A DNA stretch of 37,520 nt, from positions 1 through 37,520 of the forward strand of contig JAJZNC010000048.1 in assembly GCA_021848045.1 (NCBI GenBank), written 5' to 3'. Origin of the DNA: an archaeon (GTDB lineage Archaea > Thermoproteota > Nitrososphaeria > Nitrososphaerales > Gagatemarchaeaceae). Shown piece after piece: positions 16,201 through 22,770 of the stretch. The position numbers and the translations under genes are program-made. The notes beneath the pieces were generated by a model. The model had not been told where the DNA came from. It was given only the letters and a program-made list of their open reading frames with translations, and ran no database searches. The number at the start of each line of letters is the position of its first letter. The stretch's first letter is position 1.

Positions 16201-17020
16201 GATCCCCGCCAAGCCGTCGATGGACGTCTACCTCGACGAGGGCTACAAGACCTCGAAGGAAAAGGCGGTCAAGGTCGCCAACGAGATACTCTTCACGAGG
16301 ATAGGGAACGTCGTCGAGTACTCGGAGGTCGACCCCACGGAGGGGATCAAGCTCCACCTCAACGAGCAGATGCTCACCGAGAGGGACGTGACCGCCGAGG
16401 ACGTCGCCGAGGCGCTGGAGACCGGGAAGAGGAACGTCCAGCTCGAGCGGGGAGGCAAGGTCATCCGCGTGAACATGGAGAACGCCGACCTCTCTGCGCT
16501 CTTCACCCTCAGGAACAAGCTCATGAACATGAAGCTAAAGGGGATCCCGGGGATAACCCGCGTCACGGTCGTCCAGGACAACGACGAGTGGGTCATCCAG
16601 ACCGCGGGCTCCAACCTGGCCAAGGTCATAGCCGTCCCCGGCGTAGACACCAAGAGGATAACGACCAACAACATCCACGAGGTCGCGCAGGTGCTGGGGA
16701 TCGAGGCCGCGCGTGCGACACTCATAAGGGAGATCATGAGCACGCTGGACGAGCAGGGGCTCGAGGTCGACGTGAGGCACGTCTTCCTGGTCGCCGACCT
16801 GATGACCTCGAAGGGATACCTCCAGCAGATAGGGAGGCACGGAATCGCCGGGACCAAGACCTCCGTCCTGGCGAGGGCCGCCTTCGAGATCACCGTCCCC
16901 ACGCTCGCGGAGGCCGCGATCTACGGCGAGACGGAGGAGCTAAAAGGCGTGACCGAGAACGTCATCGTCGGGCTGCCGATACCCGTCGGGACGGGGATCG
17001 TCGACCTCTACATGGGATAG
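13238..17020 (+). CDS. rpoA: DNA-directed RNA polymerase subunit A, A' and A'' fused
   Basis: Largest polymerase subunit, 1260 aa, containing both parts that most archaea encode as separate rpoA1 and rpoA2. N-terminal zinc sites are complete: [17 protein letters not shown] near residue 64, and CRTCG with CPHCG near residues 103 and 149. The catalytic NADFDGD has its Mg-binding aspartates at 461, 463 and 465. The bridge helix is [26 protein letters not shown] near residue 800. The A'' part begins around residue 890 and contains [31 protein letters not shown] (residue 938 on), which includes the trigger loop. The start is ATG at 13238 with GGTGA six bases upstream. Fusion is a thaumarchaeal/aigarchaeal trait. 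Confidence 0.98.
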   Translation: [1260 protein letters not shown]

Positions 17021-17027
17021 ATGCGAA

Positions 17028-17393
17028 ATGGTCACAAAGACAAAGCAGGCTGCGGGCACGGGAGAGCAGCAGGCGCTCGCCCGGGTCATCAAGGAGGCGA
17101 TGAAGTCGGGCAAGTACACGGTCGGGACGAAGGAGGTCATCTCCGAGCTGAAGAGCGCGAAGCTGGTCCTCGCGGCGTCCGCGGTCTCCGGAACAGACCC
17201 CGCGGCGGCCCTAGTCAAGGAGGCCGAGAAGGTAAGCGTCCCCGTCGTGAGGGTGGGCAAGTCGTCAGCGGAGCTGGGCAAGATGCTTGGGAGGCCGTAC
17301 CGGGTCTCGGCCGTCGCGCTGCGCGTCGTCGCAGACGTGGACCTGCGGCAGCTGGTCGGATCGCCCCCGCGCCCGCCCAAGGTCGCAGAGTGA
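17028..17393 (+). CDS. rpl30e: Ribosomal protein L30e
   Basis: Large-subunit ribosomal protein of the L7Ae/L30e family, 121 aa. After a Thr/Lys/Ala-rich N-terminus come ARVIKEAMKSGKYTVGTKEVISELKSAKLVLAAS, the alternating VPVVRVGKSSAELGKMLGRPYRVSAVAL core, and a Pro-rich tail. Its position directly behind the largest RNA polymerase subunit and before nusA is the conserved archaeal order. The start is ATG at 17028, seven bases after the rpoA stop. Confidence 0.93.
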   Translation: MVTKTKQAAGTGEQQALARVIKEAMKSGKYTVGTKEVISELKSAKLVLAASAVSGTDPAAALVKEAEKVSVPVVRVGKSSAELGKMLGRPYRVSAVALRVVADVDLRQLVGSPPRPPKVAE

Positions 17394-17397
17394 AAGT

Positions 17398-17841
17398 TTG
17401 CCGGCCATCAAGCTCACCTCGGAGCAGCTCGGACTCATCTCGATATTCCAAAACATGAGCGGGGCCACGGTCCGCGACTGCATCGTGGACGAGAAGGGCG
17501 CGCGCCTGATCTTCATCGTCAACAGAGGCCAGATGGGGCTTGCCATCGGGAAGAAGGGTGCCACCATCCAGAACATCGAGAGGGTGGTGAAGAAGCCCAT
17601 CGAGGTGGTCGAGTGGTCTGACGACCCCGCCGAGATGGTCCGCAACGCCCTCGACCCCGCCGCCATCCAGGAGGTGAGGCTGACCGACAGGCTCGACGGG
17701 ACCAAGAGCATCTCCGTCATCGTCGACCCCCGGAGGAAGGGGGCAGTGCTCGGGCGGGGAGGGAAGAACGCGGAGAAGGTCAGGCTCATCGCGAAGAAGT
17801 ACTTCGACATCAACAGCGTCCAGATCACTGCCGCCTTCTAG
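17398..17841 (+). CDS. nusA: Archaeal NusA-like transcription factor (two KH domains)
   Basis: 147-aa RNA-binding protein with two KH domains and no S1 domain, the archaeal NusA form. KH signatures: MGLAIGKKGATIQNIERV near residue 45 and GAVLGRGGKNAEKVRLIAKKYF near residue 120. The frame is open further upstream, but the start is placed at TTG 17398, four bases after the L30e stop, because the family begins with a short KLTSEQLGLI-like segment; upstream residues are out-of-frame L30e sequence. It ends the rpoH-rpoB-rpoA-rpl30e-nusA operon. Confidence 0.92.
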   Translation: MPAIKLTSEQLGLISIFQNMSGATVRDCIVDEKGARLIFIVNRGQMGLAIGKKGATIQNIERVVKKPIEVVEWSDDPAEMVRNALDPAAIQEVRLTDRLDGTKSISVIVDPRRKGAVLGRGGKNAEKVRLIAKKYFDINSVQITAAF

Positions 17842-17861
17842 CGGCTCCGCGCGGCCGCCCG

Positions 17862-17870
17862 TTCTTATAG
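17862..17870 (+). promoter_or_regulatory. TATA-like box before the 17904 gene
   Basis: TTCTTATAG is about 38 bases before the ATG at 17904, in the short gap after nusA. It suggests the small membrane gene has its own promoter. Confidence 0.4.
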
Positions 17871-17903
17871 CGGGACACTCAGTCCCCTACCCGGGGCTGG
17901 TGG

Positions 17904-18179
17904 ATGAGGCTAGCGCTGCTGGTTCCGCCGATCCTGATAACGCTGTTCATGGTCTTCGCCCTCGCCACCGTCGTGGTCTTCGAGAACAGGGTCTCGCCGT
18001 CGGCTCAGGCGCTTATCGCTGAGCAGGAGATCGGCGCAAAGGCGACCCCGTTCCTGGACATGTCCACCGGCGGGAACCTCGTCTTCTCGTTCGGCGCATT
18101 CCTCCTCGTGACCCTTTTCGCCGACCTCGTCCTCCTCGTCCCGCTCTACCTGCTCGACAGGCGGGCGCGGCGGCGCTAG
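17904..18179 (+). CDS. Small membrane protein with two predicted helices, unknown function
   Basis: 91 aa. The N-terminal hydrophobic segment (about residues 3-26, LALLVPPILITLFMVFALATVVVF), a roughly 35-residue polar loop, a second hydrophobic segment (about residues 61-83) and a basic tail LDRRARRR predict two membrane spans with a cytoplasmic C-terminus. The start is ATG at 17904 with GGTGG directly before it. The stop shares CTAG (18176-18179) with the stop of the convergent YkoE-like gene. I do not recognise a family. It lies where rps12 would normally follow nusA. Confidence 0.72.
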   Translation: MRLALLVPPILITLFMVFALATVVVFENRVSPSAQALIAEQEIGAKATPFLDMSTGGNLVFSFGAFLLVTLFADLVLLVPLYLLDRRARRR

Positions 18180-19063
18180 GGTGCCGCTTCCGGCGGTGGC
18201 TCGTCCCTCTCTCGGTAGGCCAGGTGCCAGAGCAGGAGCAGCGCCAGCGAGAGGAAGATCAGCTCGAACCCGAAGACCGACCCGAGGTTGAACTCCTCTA
18301 GGAAGGGGTCGTTCGGGGGTATCGGGGGGCCGATCCTGGCGAAGAGGCCCGAGAGCGGGCGGAACGCCGCGGTCGCCATCACGAGGAGCACGCCGAACGA
18401 CGCCGCGAGGAGCCCCGCGCCGTCCGCCCGCCGCAGGGCGCCCAGGTCAGCCGAGGGCTCCGAGGGCGGCTGTGTCCAGCCCCGGCCTGCGAGCCTCAAG
18501 AGGACGAAGGCCAGCCCCCCGGCCAGGAGCCCGTCGGCCATCGCGCCCCCCAGGACGCGCATCGCGAGGTCCGCCAGGATGAACTGGGCCGCGTAGAGGT
18601 AGATGCCGTGGGTGAACCAGACTATGGTGTACCAGAACATCTGGCACGCCGCCCCTGCCAGGGCGACCGTCGCGACGTCGTACCTCCTGTAGCGGAACGC
18701 CCCGAAGACCAGGTCGGCTCCCAGGCCGGCGACCCCGTAGAGCAGGTGCGGGTCGTGCGTCCCGTAGACGAAGACCTGGAGCAGGCCGTTGATGCTGAGC
18801 GCTATCGTCCCCGCGCCCGGCTTCCTGACGATGCACGCGGCTAGGACCGCGCCCCACTCCAGGTAGTCCTCGAGGAGGTCCCCGAAGAGGGGGCCTCCGG
18901 AGTAGTAGGCGAGGAAGTCGTTGAAGATTACGAGGCTGTGGATTCGCGCGACGACGGCGAAGACGACGTTCTCGATCTGCTGGCCCGCGAGCCCTGAGAC
19001 GACGCCCACGGCGACCACCACCGCGAGCTCCTCGCGCGTGAAGAACAGGCTGCCCCGTCGCAA
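18176..19063 (-). CDS. YkoE-like ECF transporter S-component-type membrane protein
   Basis: 295-aa integral membrane protein. The N-terminal 190 residues resemble the substrate-binding (S) subunits of energy-coupling-factor transporters of the YkoE/thiamine-precursor group. Seen are a helix after FFTREELAVVVAVG, then the conserved segment RKPGAGTIALSINGLLQV, then LLYGVAGLGADLVFGAFRYRRYDVA and further helices. A C-terminal extension adds two more helices (about residues 215-235 and 265-285). Substrate is not determinable from sequence. No EcfA ATPase or EcfT gene is next to it. The start is TTG at 19063 with GGAGG about 14 bases upstream; no clear TATA box was found nearby. It runs against the ribosomal operon between nusA and rps12. 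Confidence 0.72.
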   Translation of the reverse strand: MRRGSLFFTREELAVVVAVGVVSGLAGQQIENVVFAVVARIHSLVIFNDFLAYYSGGPLFGDLLEDYLEWGAVLAACIVRKPGAGTIALSINGLLQVFVYGTHDPHLLYGVAGLGADLVFGAFRYRRYDVATVALAGAACQMFWYTIVWFTHGIYLYAAQFILADLAMRVLGGAMADGLLAGGLAFVLLRLAGRGWTQPPSEPSADLGALRRADGAGLLAASFGVLLVMATAAFRPLSGLFARIGPPIPPNDPFLEEFNLGSVFGFELIFLSLALLLLWHLAYRERDEPPPEAAP

Positions 19064-19133
19064 CCGTGCTCAGGCCTCCGCCGCGCCCTCGCGGGACAGC
19101 CGAAGGGACACGCGGGTTCTGCCAGTCCCAACG

Positions 19134-19142
19134 CTTTTATAC
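19134..19142 (+). promoter_or_regulatory. TATA box for rps12-rps7
   Basis: CTTTTATAC is centred about 30 bases before the rps12 ATG at 19168, giving a near-leaderless message. The ribosomal pair therefore has its own promoter after being separated from nusA. Confidence 0.6.
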
Positions 19143-19167
19143 ACTCCGTTGAGCCGGAGCCCGAAGG

Positions 19168-19596
19168 ATGCCCAGCGGAGAGTTCGCAGCCCGACAGATC
19201 AGCCTGCACAGGCAGAGGCTGCGCTGGAGCAACAAATACTACAAGAGGAAGGTCCTCAAGCTAGACGTAAAGGCCGACCCGCTGGAGGGTGCCCCCCAGT
19301 CCAGGGGAATCGTGCTCGAGAAGGTGGGCATAGAGTCCAAGCAGCCCAACTCGGCCATCCGCAAGTGCGTCCGCGTCCAGATTGTCAAGAACGGCAAGCA
19401 GGTGACGGCGTTCCTCCCCGGCGACGGGGCGCTCAACTTCGTGGACGAGCACGACGAGGTCACGCTCGAGGGGATCGGCGGCTCGATGAAGCGCGCGATG
19501 GGCGACATCCCCGGCGTGCGATGGCAGGTCTGCAAGGTCAACGGAGTCTCGCTCAACGAGATGGTCTACGGAAGGAAGGAAAAGCCCAGGAGGTAG
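19168..19596 (+). CDS. rps12: Ribosomal protein S12
   Basis: Small-subunit protein S12 (archaeal/eukaryal uS12), 142 aa, part of the decoding centre. The diagnostic [14 protein letters not shown] lies near residue 58 and [17 protein letters not shown] near residue 81; the C-terminus has GRKEKPRR. Length and motifs are normal. A TATA box about 30 bases upstream marks a new transcription unit. rps7 follows after 5 bases with its own Shine-Dalgarno inside the end of rps12. Confidence 0.97.
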   Translation: MPSGEFAARQISLHRQRLRWSNKYYKRKVLKLDVKADPLEGAPQSRGIVLEKVGIESKQPNSAIRKCVRVQIVKNGKQVTAFLPGDGALNFVDEHDEVTLEGIGGSMKRAMGDIPGVRWQVCKVNGVSLNEMVYGRKEKPRR

Positions 19597-19601
19597 AGGG
19601 C

Positions 19602-20210
19602 GTGAGCACGAAGCTAGAATATCCCAACCTCCTCCTCTGGAACAAGTGGGACACGACCCACGTGAAGGTCGAGGACCAGGGGCTCGCGAGCGTCATCGAG
19701 CTGAGGCCGATGTTGATCCCCCACTCTGGCGGGAGGCACGAGCACCAAAAGTTCTCGAAGACCAAGGTCAACGTCGTCGAGCGGCTCGTCAACCAGCTGA
19801 TGCACTTTGGGAAGAAGCACGCCAAGAACACCGGGAGGATGGGCGGCAAGAAGCAAAAGGCCATGAACATAGTGAGGACGGCGTTTTCGATAATCGAGAT
19901 CAGGACCGGGCAGAACCCCGTTCAGCTCCTCGTGCAGGCGATAGAGAACTCCTCTCCGAACGAAGACACCACGCGCATGAGCTACGGCGGGGTGGTCTAC
20001 CACATCTCGGTAGACATCTCCCCCACCAGGAGGATTGACCTCGCGCTCAGGTCGATCTCCGAGGGCGTCAGGGAGGCGACCTTCAAGAACGAGCGCAGCG
20101 TAGAGGAAGTCCTGGCCGACGAGATAATCGCCGCCGCCCACGGCGACGCGAGCAGCTTCGCCGTGAAGCGGAAGAACGAGCAAGAAAGGATCGCGATGGC
20201 CTCCAGGTAG
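19602..20210 (+). CDS. rps7: Ribosomal protein S7
   Basis: Small-subunit protein S7 (uS7) of 202 aa, which nucleates assembly of the 30S head. Recognised from LIPHSGGRHEHQKFSK, VERLVNQLMHFGKKHAKNTGRMGGKK and the C-terminal RRIDLALRSISEGVREATFKNERSVEEVLADEIIAAA with the terminal KRKNEQERIA. The frame is open far upstream through unrelated sequence. The GTG at 19602 is chosen because AGGAGGT (19589-19595) lies six bases before it and the family begins just before a LWNKW motif. Cotranscribed with rps12. Confidence 0.95.
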   Translation: MSTKLEYPNLLLWNKWDTTHVKVEDQGLASVIELRPMLIPHSGGRHEHQKFSKTKVNVVERLVNQLMHFGKKHAKNTGRMGGKKQKAMNIVRTAFSIIEIRTGQNPVQLLVQAIENSSPNEDTTRMSYGGVVYHISVDISPTRRIDLALRSISEGVREATFKNERSVEEVLADEIIAAAHGDASSFAVKRKNEQERIAMASR

Positions 20211-20296
20211 GCCGCGTTACGCCGTTCCGAGAAATAAGCCTCCGGGCTATGGATGCACTCTGGTGTGGGTCTAAGAGTGGAAGCAGACCGCCTCGT

Positions 20297-21043
20297 CTAG
20301 GCCTGCCTGCCCGTTCCCCAGTTCTCCGGGGTCTCCTGCTTCAGCGCCATCCCCCTGAGCTCCTTCTCGATCGCCGGGGGCTCCGAGACAGATGCGGACG
20401 GGGCCGCCAGGAACGCCCTGAACATCGCGACGAGGTCGTCCCTCCTGGAGGTGAGCAGCGCGTGGGCGTGGGTGAAGTCGTGCCTGGGGTCCTTTGCGAC
20501 TGGCGGGAGCACCTCCAGCCTGGACGTCCCGATGGCGTCCCTGAGCAGGTACCCCGCCTTTAGCTGCGTGACCAGGTCGTCCTCCGCCCAGACGATGAGG
20601 CTCGGCTTCTTGAGCGCGGAGAGCCTGTGCAGCTGGCTCTTGTCGTACGCGCTCGCCACGAGGAGAAGGTTCTCTACCGCCTGCGGCCACCCCAGGGCGA
20701 CCTCCAGCGCGACCTGCCCGCCCCAGGAGTGGCCGGCGAGCGTCGCCTTCTCGACCTTCATCACCTCGAGGAGCTCGTGGACGACCCTCGCCTCTGCCTT
20801 GTAGTCTGGCACCTGGTCCAGACGCGACGACCCGCCGAACCCCACGAGGTCAGGGATGACCAGCCTGTAGGAGTCGGCGAGGCCTAGGAAGCCCTCCCAG
20901 TCCCTCCAGCTGGTGCGCCTCCCCTCGCCGTGGAGCATCACTATCGTCGGCCCGCGTCCAGCGGTGGCCACGTTCACCTTGTACTCTCCCACGTCGACCT
21001 TCCTCTCATCGACCCCGCCGGGGGCCGGCTTTCCTGCGCTCAT
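20297..21043 (-). CDS. Alpha/beta hydrolase
   Basis: 248-aa cytoplasmic alpha/beta-hydrolase-fold protein. Seen: oxyanion segment VMLHGEG near residue 38, PDLVGFGGSS near 65, nucleophile elbow AGHSWGGQ with the serine at residue 106, acid region IVWAEDDLV near 160, and a histidine-rich HDFTHAHALL near 195 that supplies the catalytic base. Substrate cannot be predicted; esterase, lactonase or peroxidase-like activities are all possible in this family. The start is ATG at 21043 with a TATA box about 30 bases upstream (21069-21076), hence probably leaderless. The C-terminal 25 residues form a polar tail beyond the fold. Confidence 0.88.
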   Translation of the reverse strand: MSAGKPAPGGVDERKVDVGEYKVNVATAGRGPTIVMLHGEGRRTSWRDWEGFLGLADSYRLVIPDLVGFGGSSRLDQVPDYKAEARVVHELLEVMKVEKATLAGHSWGGQVALEVALGWPQAVENLLLVASAYDKSQLHRLSALKKPSLIVWAEDDLVTQLKAGYLLRDAIGTSRLEVLPPVAKDPRHDFTHAHALLTSRRDDLVAMFRAFLAAPSASVSEPPAIEKELRGMALKQETPENWGTGRQA

Positions 21044-21068
21044 CCTCGGTGGCCTGAGTTCCTCTGGG

Positions 21069-21076
21069 CTTTATCC
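21069..21076 (-). promoter_or_regulatory. TATA box for alpha/beta hydrolase
   Basis: GGATAAAG on the minus strand is centred about 30 bases before the ATG at 21043. Confidence 0.5.
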
Positions 21077-21165
21077 CTTCCACGGAGGGGCCCCGCGCGG
21101 ACGTCCTGCCCTGCCAGTGCCGCCCCCTGCGACCGCCCGTGCCATGGAAACGTGATTTTCACACC

Positions 21166-21174
21166 GTTAATATA
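21166..21174 (+). promoter_or_regulatory. TATA box for the 21203 small gene
   Basis: GTTAATATA is centred about 33 bases before the ATG at 21203; no Shine-Dalgarno lies at the proper distance, so a very short leader is expected. Confidence 0.55.
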
Positions 21175-21202
21175 GCGCCGGGAGGGGCTGGGACCGTCAG
21201 AC

Positions 21203-21370
21203 ATGCCACAGGAACCTCTGACCTTCTTCGGTTGGCTCCTCACCCGGTGCGTCAGCGACGACCGTCCGGCAGCCTCGCGCGAGCTCCTCTCGACGGCACT
21301 CGTCTTCGCCTCGGGCATGCTCGCGAGCGGGCTAACGATGTACGTGGCCGGTCTCTTCCACGTCGTCTAG
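21203..21370 (+). CDS. Small single-helix membrane protein, 55 aa, unknown
   Basis: Short reading frame with ATG at 21203 and TAG at 21368-21370, placed 33 bases behind a good TATA box. The N-terminal half is amphipathic (PQEPLTFFGWLLTRCVSDD). The C-terminal half contains one hydrophobic helix (about residues 28-53, LLSTALVFASGMLASGLTMY). I do not recognise the family. The support is promoter position and a clean hydrophobic helix, so it remains a tentative gene. It precedes another small membrane-protein gene by 81 bases. Confidence 0.5.
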   Translation: MPQEPLTFFGWLLTRCVSDDRPAASRELLSTALVFASGMLASGLTMYVAGLFHVV

Positions 21371-21387
21371 GGAATTCGACCTCTGTG

Positions 21388-21400
21388 TCGAGAAATACTA
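21388..21400 (+). promoter_or_regulatory. AT-rich box before the 21452 gene
   Basis: The stretch TCGAGAAATACTA is the only AT-rich element in the 81-base gap and lies about 55 bases before the ATG at 21452, allowing a leader of roughly 25-30 bases. Confidence 0.3.
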
Positions 21401-21451
21401 TTCTCCCCCCATTTACCGTCCCACCGCGCCCTCGAAGCCCAGGTTACCAAA

Positions 21452-21658
21452 ATGGGACGAAAAGCAGTTCTGTTCGGATTCTGGTTAGTGGGCTACGCGA
21501 TCGGGTTCTTCGCATGGCTCGTCAGAGGGCCAGTCGTGAACTGGGTCATGAACCTCGGGCTAAGCGCGGACGTCGCCGGAGCGCTCATCACGGGGCTCGC
21601 GAGCTCGATAGTGATGCTCGTGGGCGTGATGCTCTGGAGCTTCCTCTCCAGGGCCTAG
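21452..21658 (+). CDS. Small two-helix membrane protein, 68 aa, unknown
   Basis: Hydrophobic 68-aa protein with two predicted helices (about residues 5-24, VLFGFWLVGYAIGFFAWLV, and 41-66, ADVAGALITGLASSIVMLVG) joined by a short loop; both termini probably lie on the same side. The start is ATG at 21452. The stop shares CTAG (21655-21658) with the stop of the convergent SpoIIM-domain gene. No recognisable catalytic or binding motif. Confidence 0.65.
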   Translation: MGRKAVLFGFWLVGYAIGFFAWLVRGPVVNWVMNLGLSADVAGALITGLASSIVMLVGVMLWSFLSRA

Positions 21659-22512
21659 GTGCCAGGGGCGGGCTGCCGGGGAAGCGGGCCGCCGCACCCC
21701 GCGCAGCTTTCAGGGCTCCCTGCGTACATCCTCCCGCACGCGGCGCAGTAGTGGACGACCCCAGGCGTTATCACAACCCGGGCCCCCGCGAGCGTCTCCT
21801 CCGCCTGCCATCGCTCTCCAGTCTCGATGCTAGGCGCGTCCCTCACTGAGGCCCGCCAGAACCTCGACACCCACCAGACGATCACGAAGAACGGCACCCA
21901 CGTGAGGAATATGACCGGAGCCTCAGGGGTCGGCGCCCCGCTCGCGGTCGTCGTGGCCGCCTCGATCTGGATCTCCCCCACCTCGAAGACCGCCGCAACG
22001 ATGAGCACCAGGACGATCAGCCCGAGGTTCACCACGAACAACCTGGCTTCGGTCGTGACCCCTGCTCCCCGCCTGACCAGCGTCCTCACGACGTAGATGC
22101 TCTCCGTCGCGGCGAGGGCGTATGCCGGCAGCTCGAGCCACGTGCTAGGGAGCAGGAAGAGGGTGGCCAGGTCCTCGTACACGGGCATCCCGTGGACGAT
22201 CCCGATCACGGCGATGATCCGCGCCGTCTCGTAGAGGGAGAACCCCAGGACCGCGACCCCGAGCGCCGGGATGGTCTCTACCGCGGCGACCCTCACGTTG
22301 TTGAGGAAGATGCCGATGACCTGCCCCTGCGCAGGCTGGTTGAGAAGCGCCGCCGTCGTGTTGTACTGCTGCTCGTAGGTCGAGAGCTCGTGCGGGAAGA
22401 ACGGGAGGTTCGAGACCACCACCACGATGGCCAACTCGAGGAGGAAGGTCGCGAGTATGAGCCGCCATCTCGTCCCCACGATGATCTTGACGGCGTCCAC
22501 TGCGGAGGTCAA
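21655..22512 (-). CDS. SpoIIM-family membrane protein with C-terminal zinc ribbon
   Basis: 285-aa membrane protein. The frame is open upstream to 23592, but that part has no protein-like features. The start is put at TTG 22512, the first start codon after a TATA box at 22601-22610; GTG 22500 is an alternative. Residues 1-180 hold a helix (RWRLILATFLLELAIVVVVS), a large outside loop, then the SpoIIM/DUF95 signature IFLNNVRVAAVETIPALGVAVLGFSLYETA, further helices with LPSTWLELPAYALAATESI, and two later helices. The C-terminus ends in a rubredoxin-like zinc ribbon (CAACG...CAGCGG, about residues 255-275), presumably cytoplasmic. SpoIIM proteins are membrane components of unclear function outside Bacillus sporulation. 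It is divergent from the cupredoxin gene. Confidence 0.78.
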   Translation of the reverse strand: MTSAVDAVKIIVGTRWRLILATFLLELAIVVVVSNLPFFPHELSTYEQQYNTTAALLNQPAQGQVIGIFLNNVRVAAVETIPALGVAVLGFSLYETARIIAVIGIVHGMPVYEDLATLFLLPSTWLELPAYALAATESIYVVRTLVRRGAGVTTEARLFVVNLGLIVLVLIVAAVFEVGEIQIEAATTTASGAPTPEAPVIFLTWVPFFVIVWWVSRFWRASVRDAPSIETGERWQAEETLAGARVVITPGVVHYCAACGRMYAGSPESCAGCGGPLPRQPAPGT

Positions 22513-22600
22513 GTCCCCCGCGCGCCCTCTCTGGTAGCCGCCGGAAGAAGACGGGTCGGATACATAGGCGGCCGCTCGCTGGGCCTCGCGCGAGCAGGGG

Positions 22601-22610
22601 GGTATAAGGT
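22601..22610 (-). promoter_or_regulatory. TATA box for the SpoIIM-domain gene
   Basis: ACCTTATACC on the minus strand is the only AT-rich box upstream of the SpoIIM frame. It is about 94 bases before TTG 22512, so this mRNA would have a leader of around 65 bases. Confidence 0.45.
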
Positions 22611-22770
22611 TACACGTCCATCGCGTCCGATGTGCTCGCCGCGGCGTAGCACGCGCCGCGGAGGGCAGCCGCCGACCCCGGACATGTTCGGGAATAGGGA
22701 TAACCCACCAGCCAACCGGCGGGCGGCCAGGTGTAGTGGTCTGAAGACTCAAAAGAGAACCGTCGGCGAC

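Noticed and set aside
18921-19601. Upstream extension of the rps7 frame
   Set aside because: It runs through rps12 out of frame; the S7 start is fixed by the Shine-Dalgarno at 19589-19595 and by family alignment.
22192-22770. Upstream extension of the cupredoxin frame
   Set aside because: It overlaps the SpoIIM gene antisense and is full of Asp/Arg/Glu with no helix. The membrane anchor begins only at ATG 22771.
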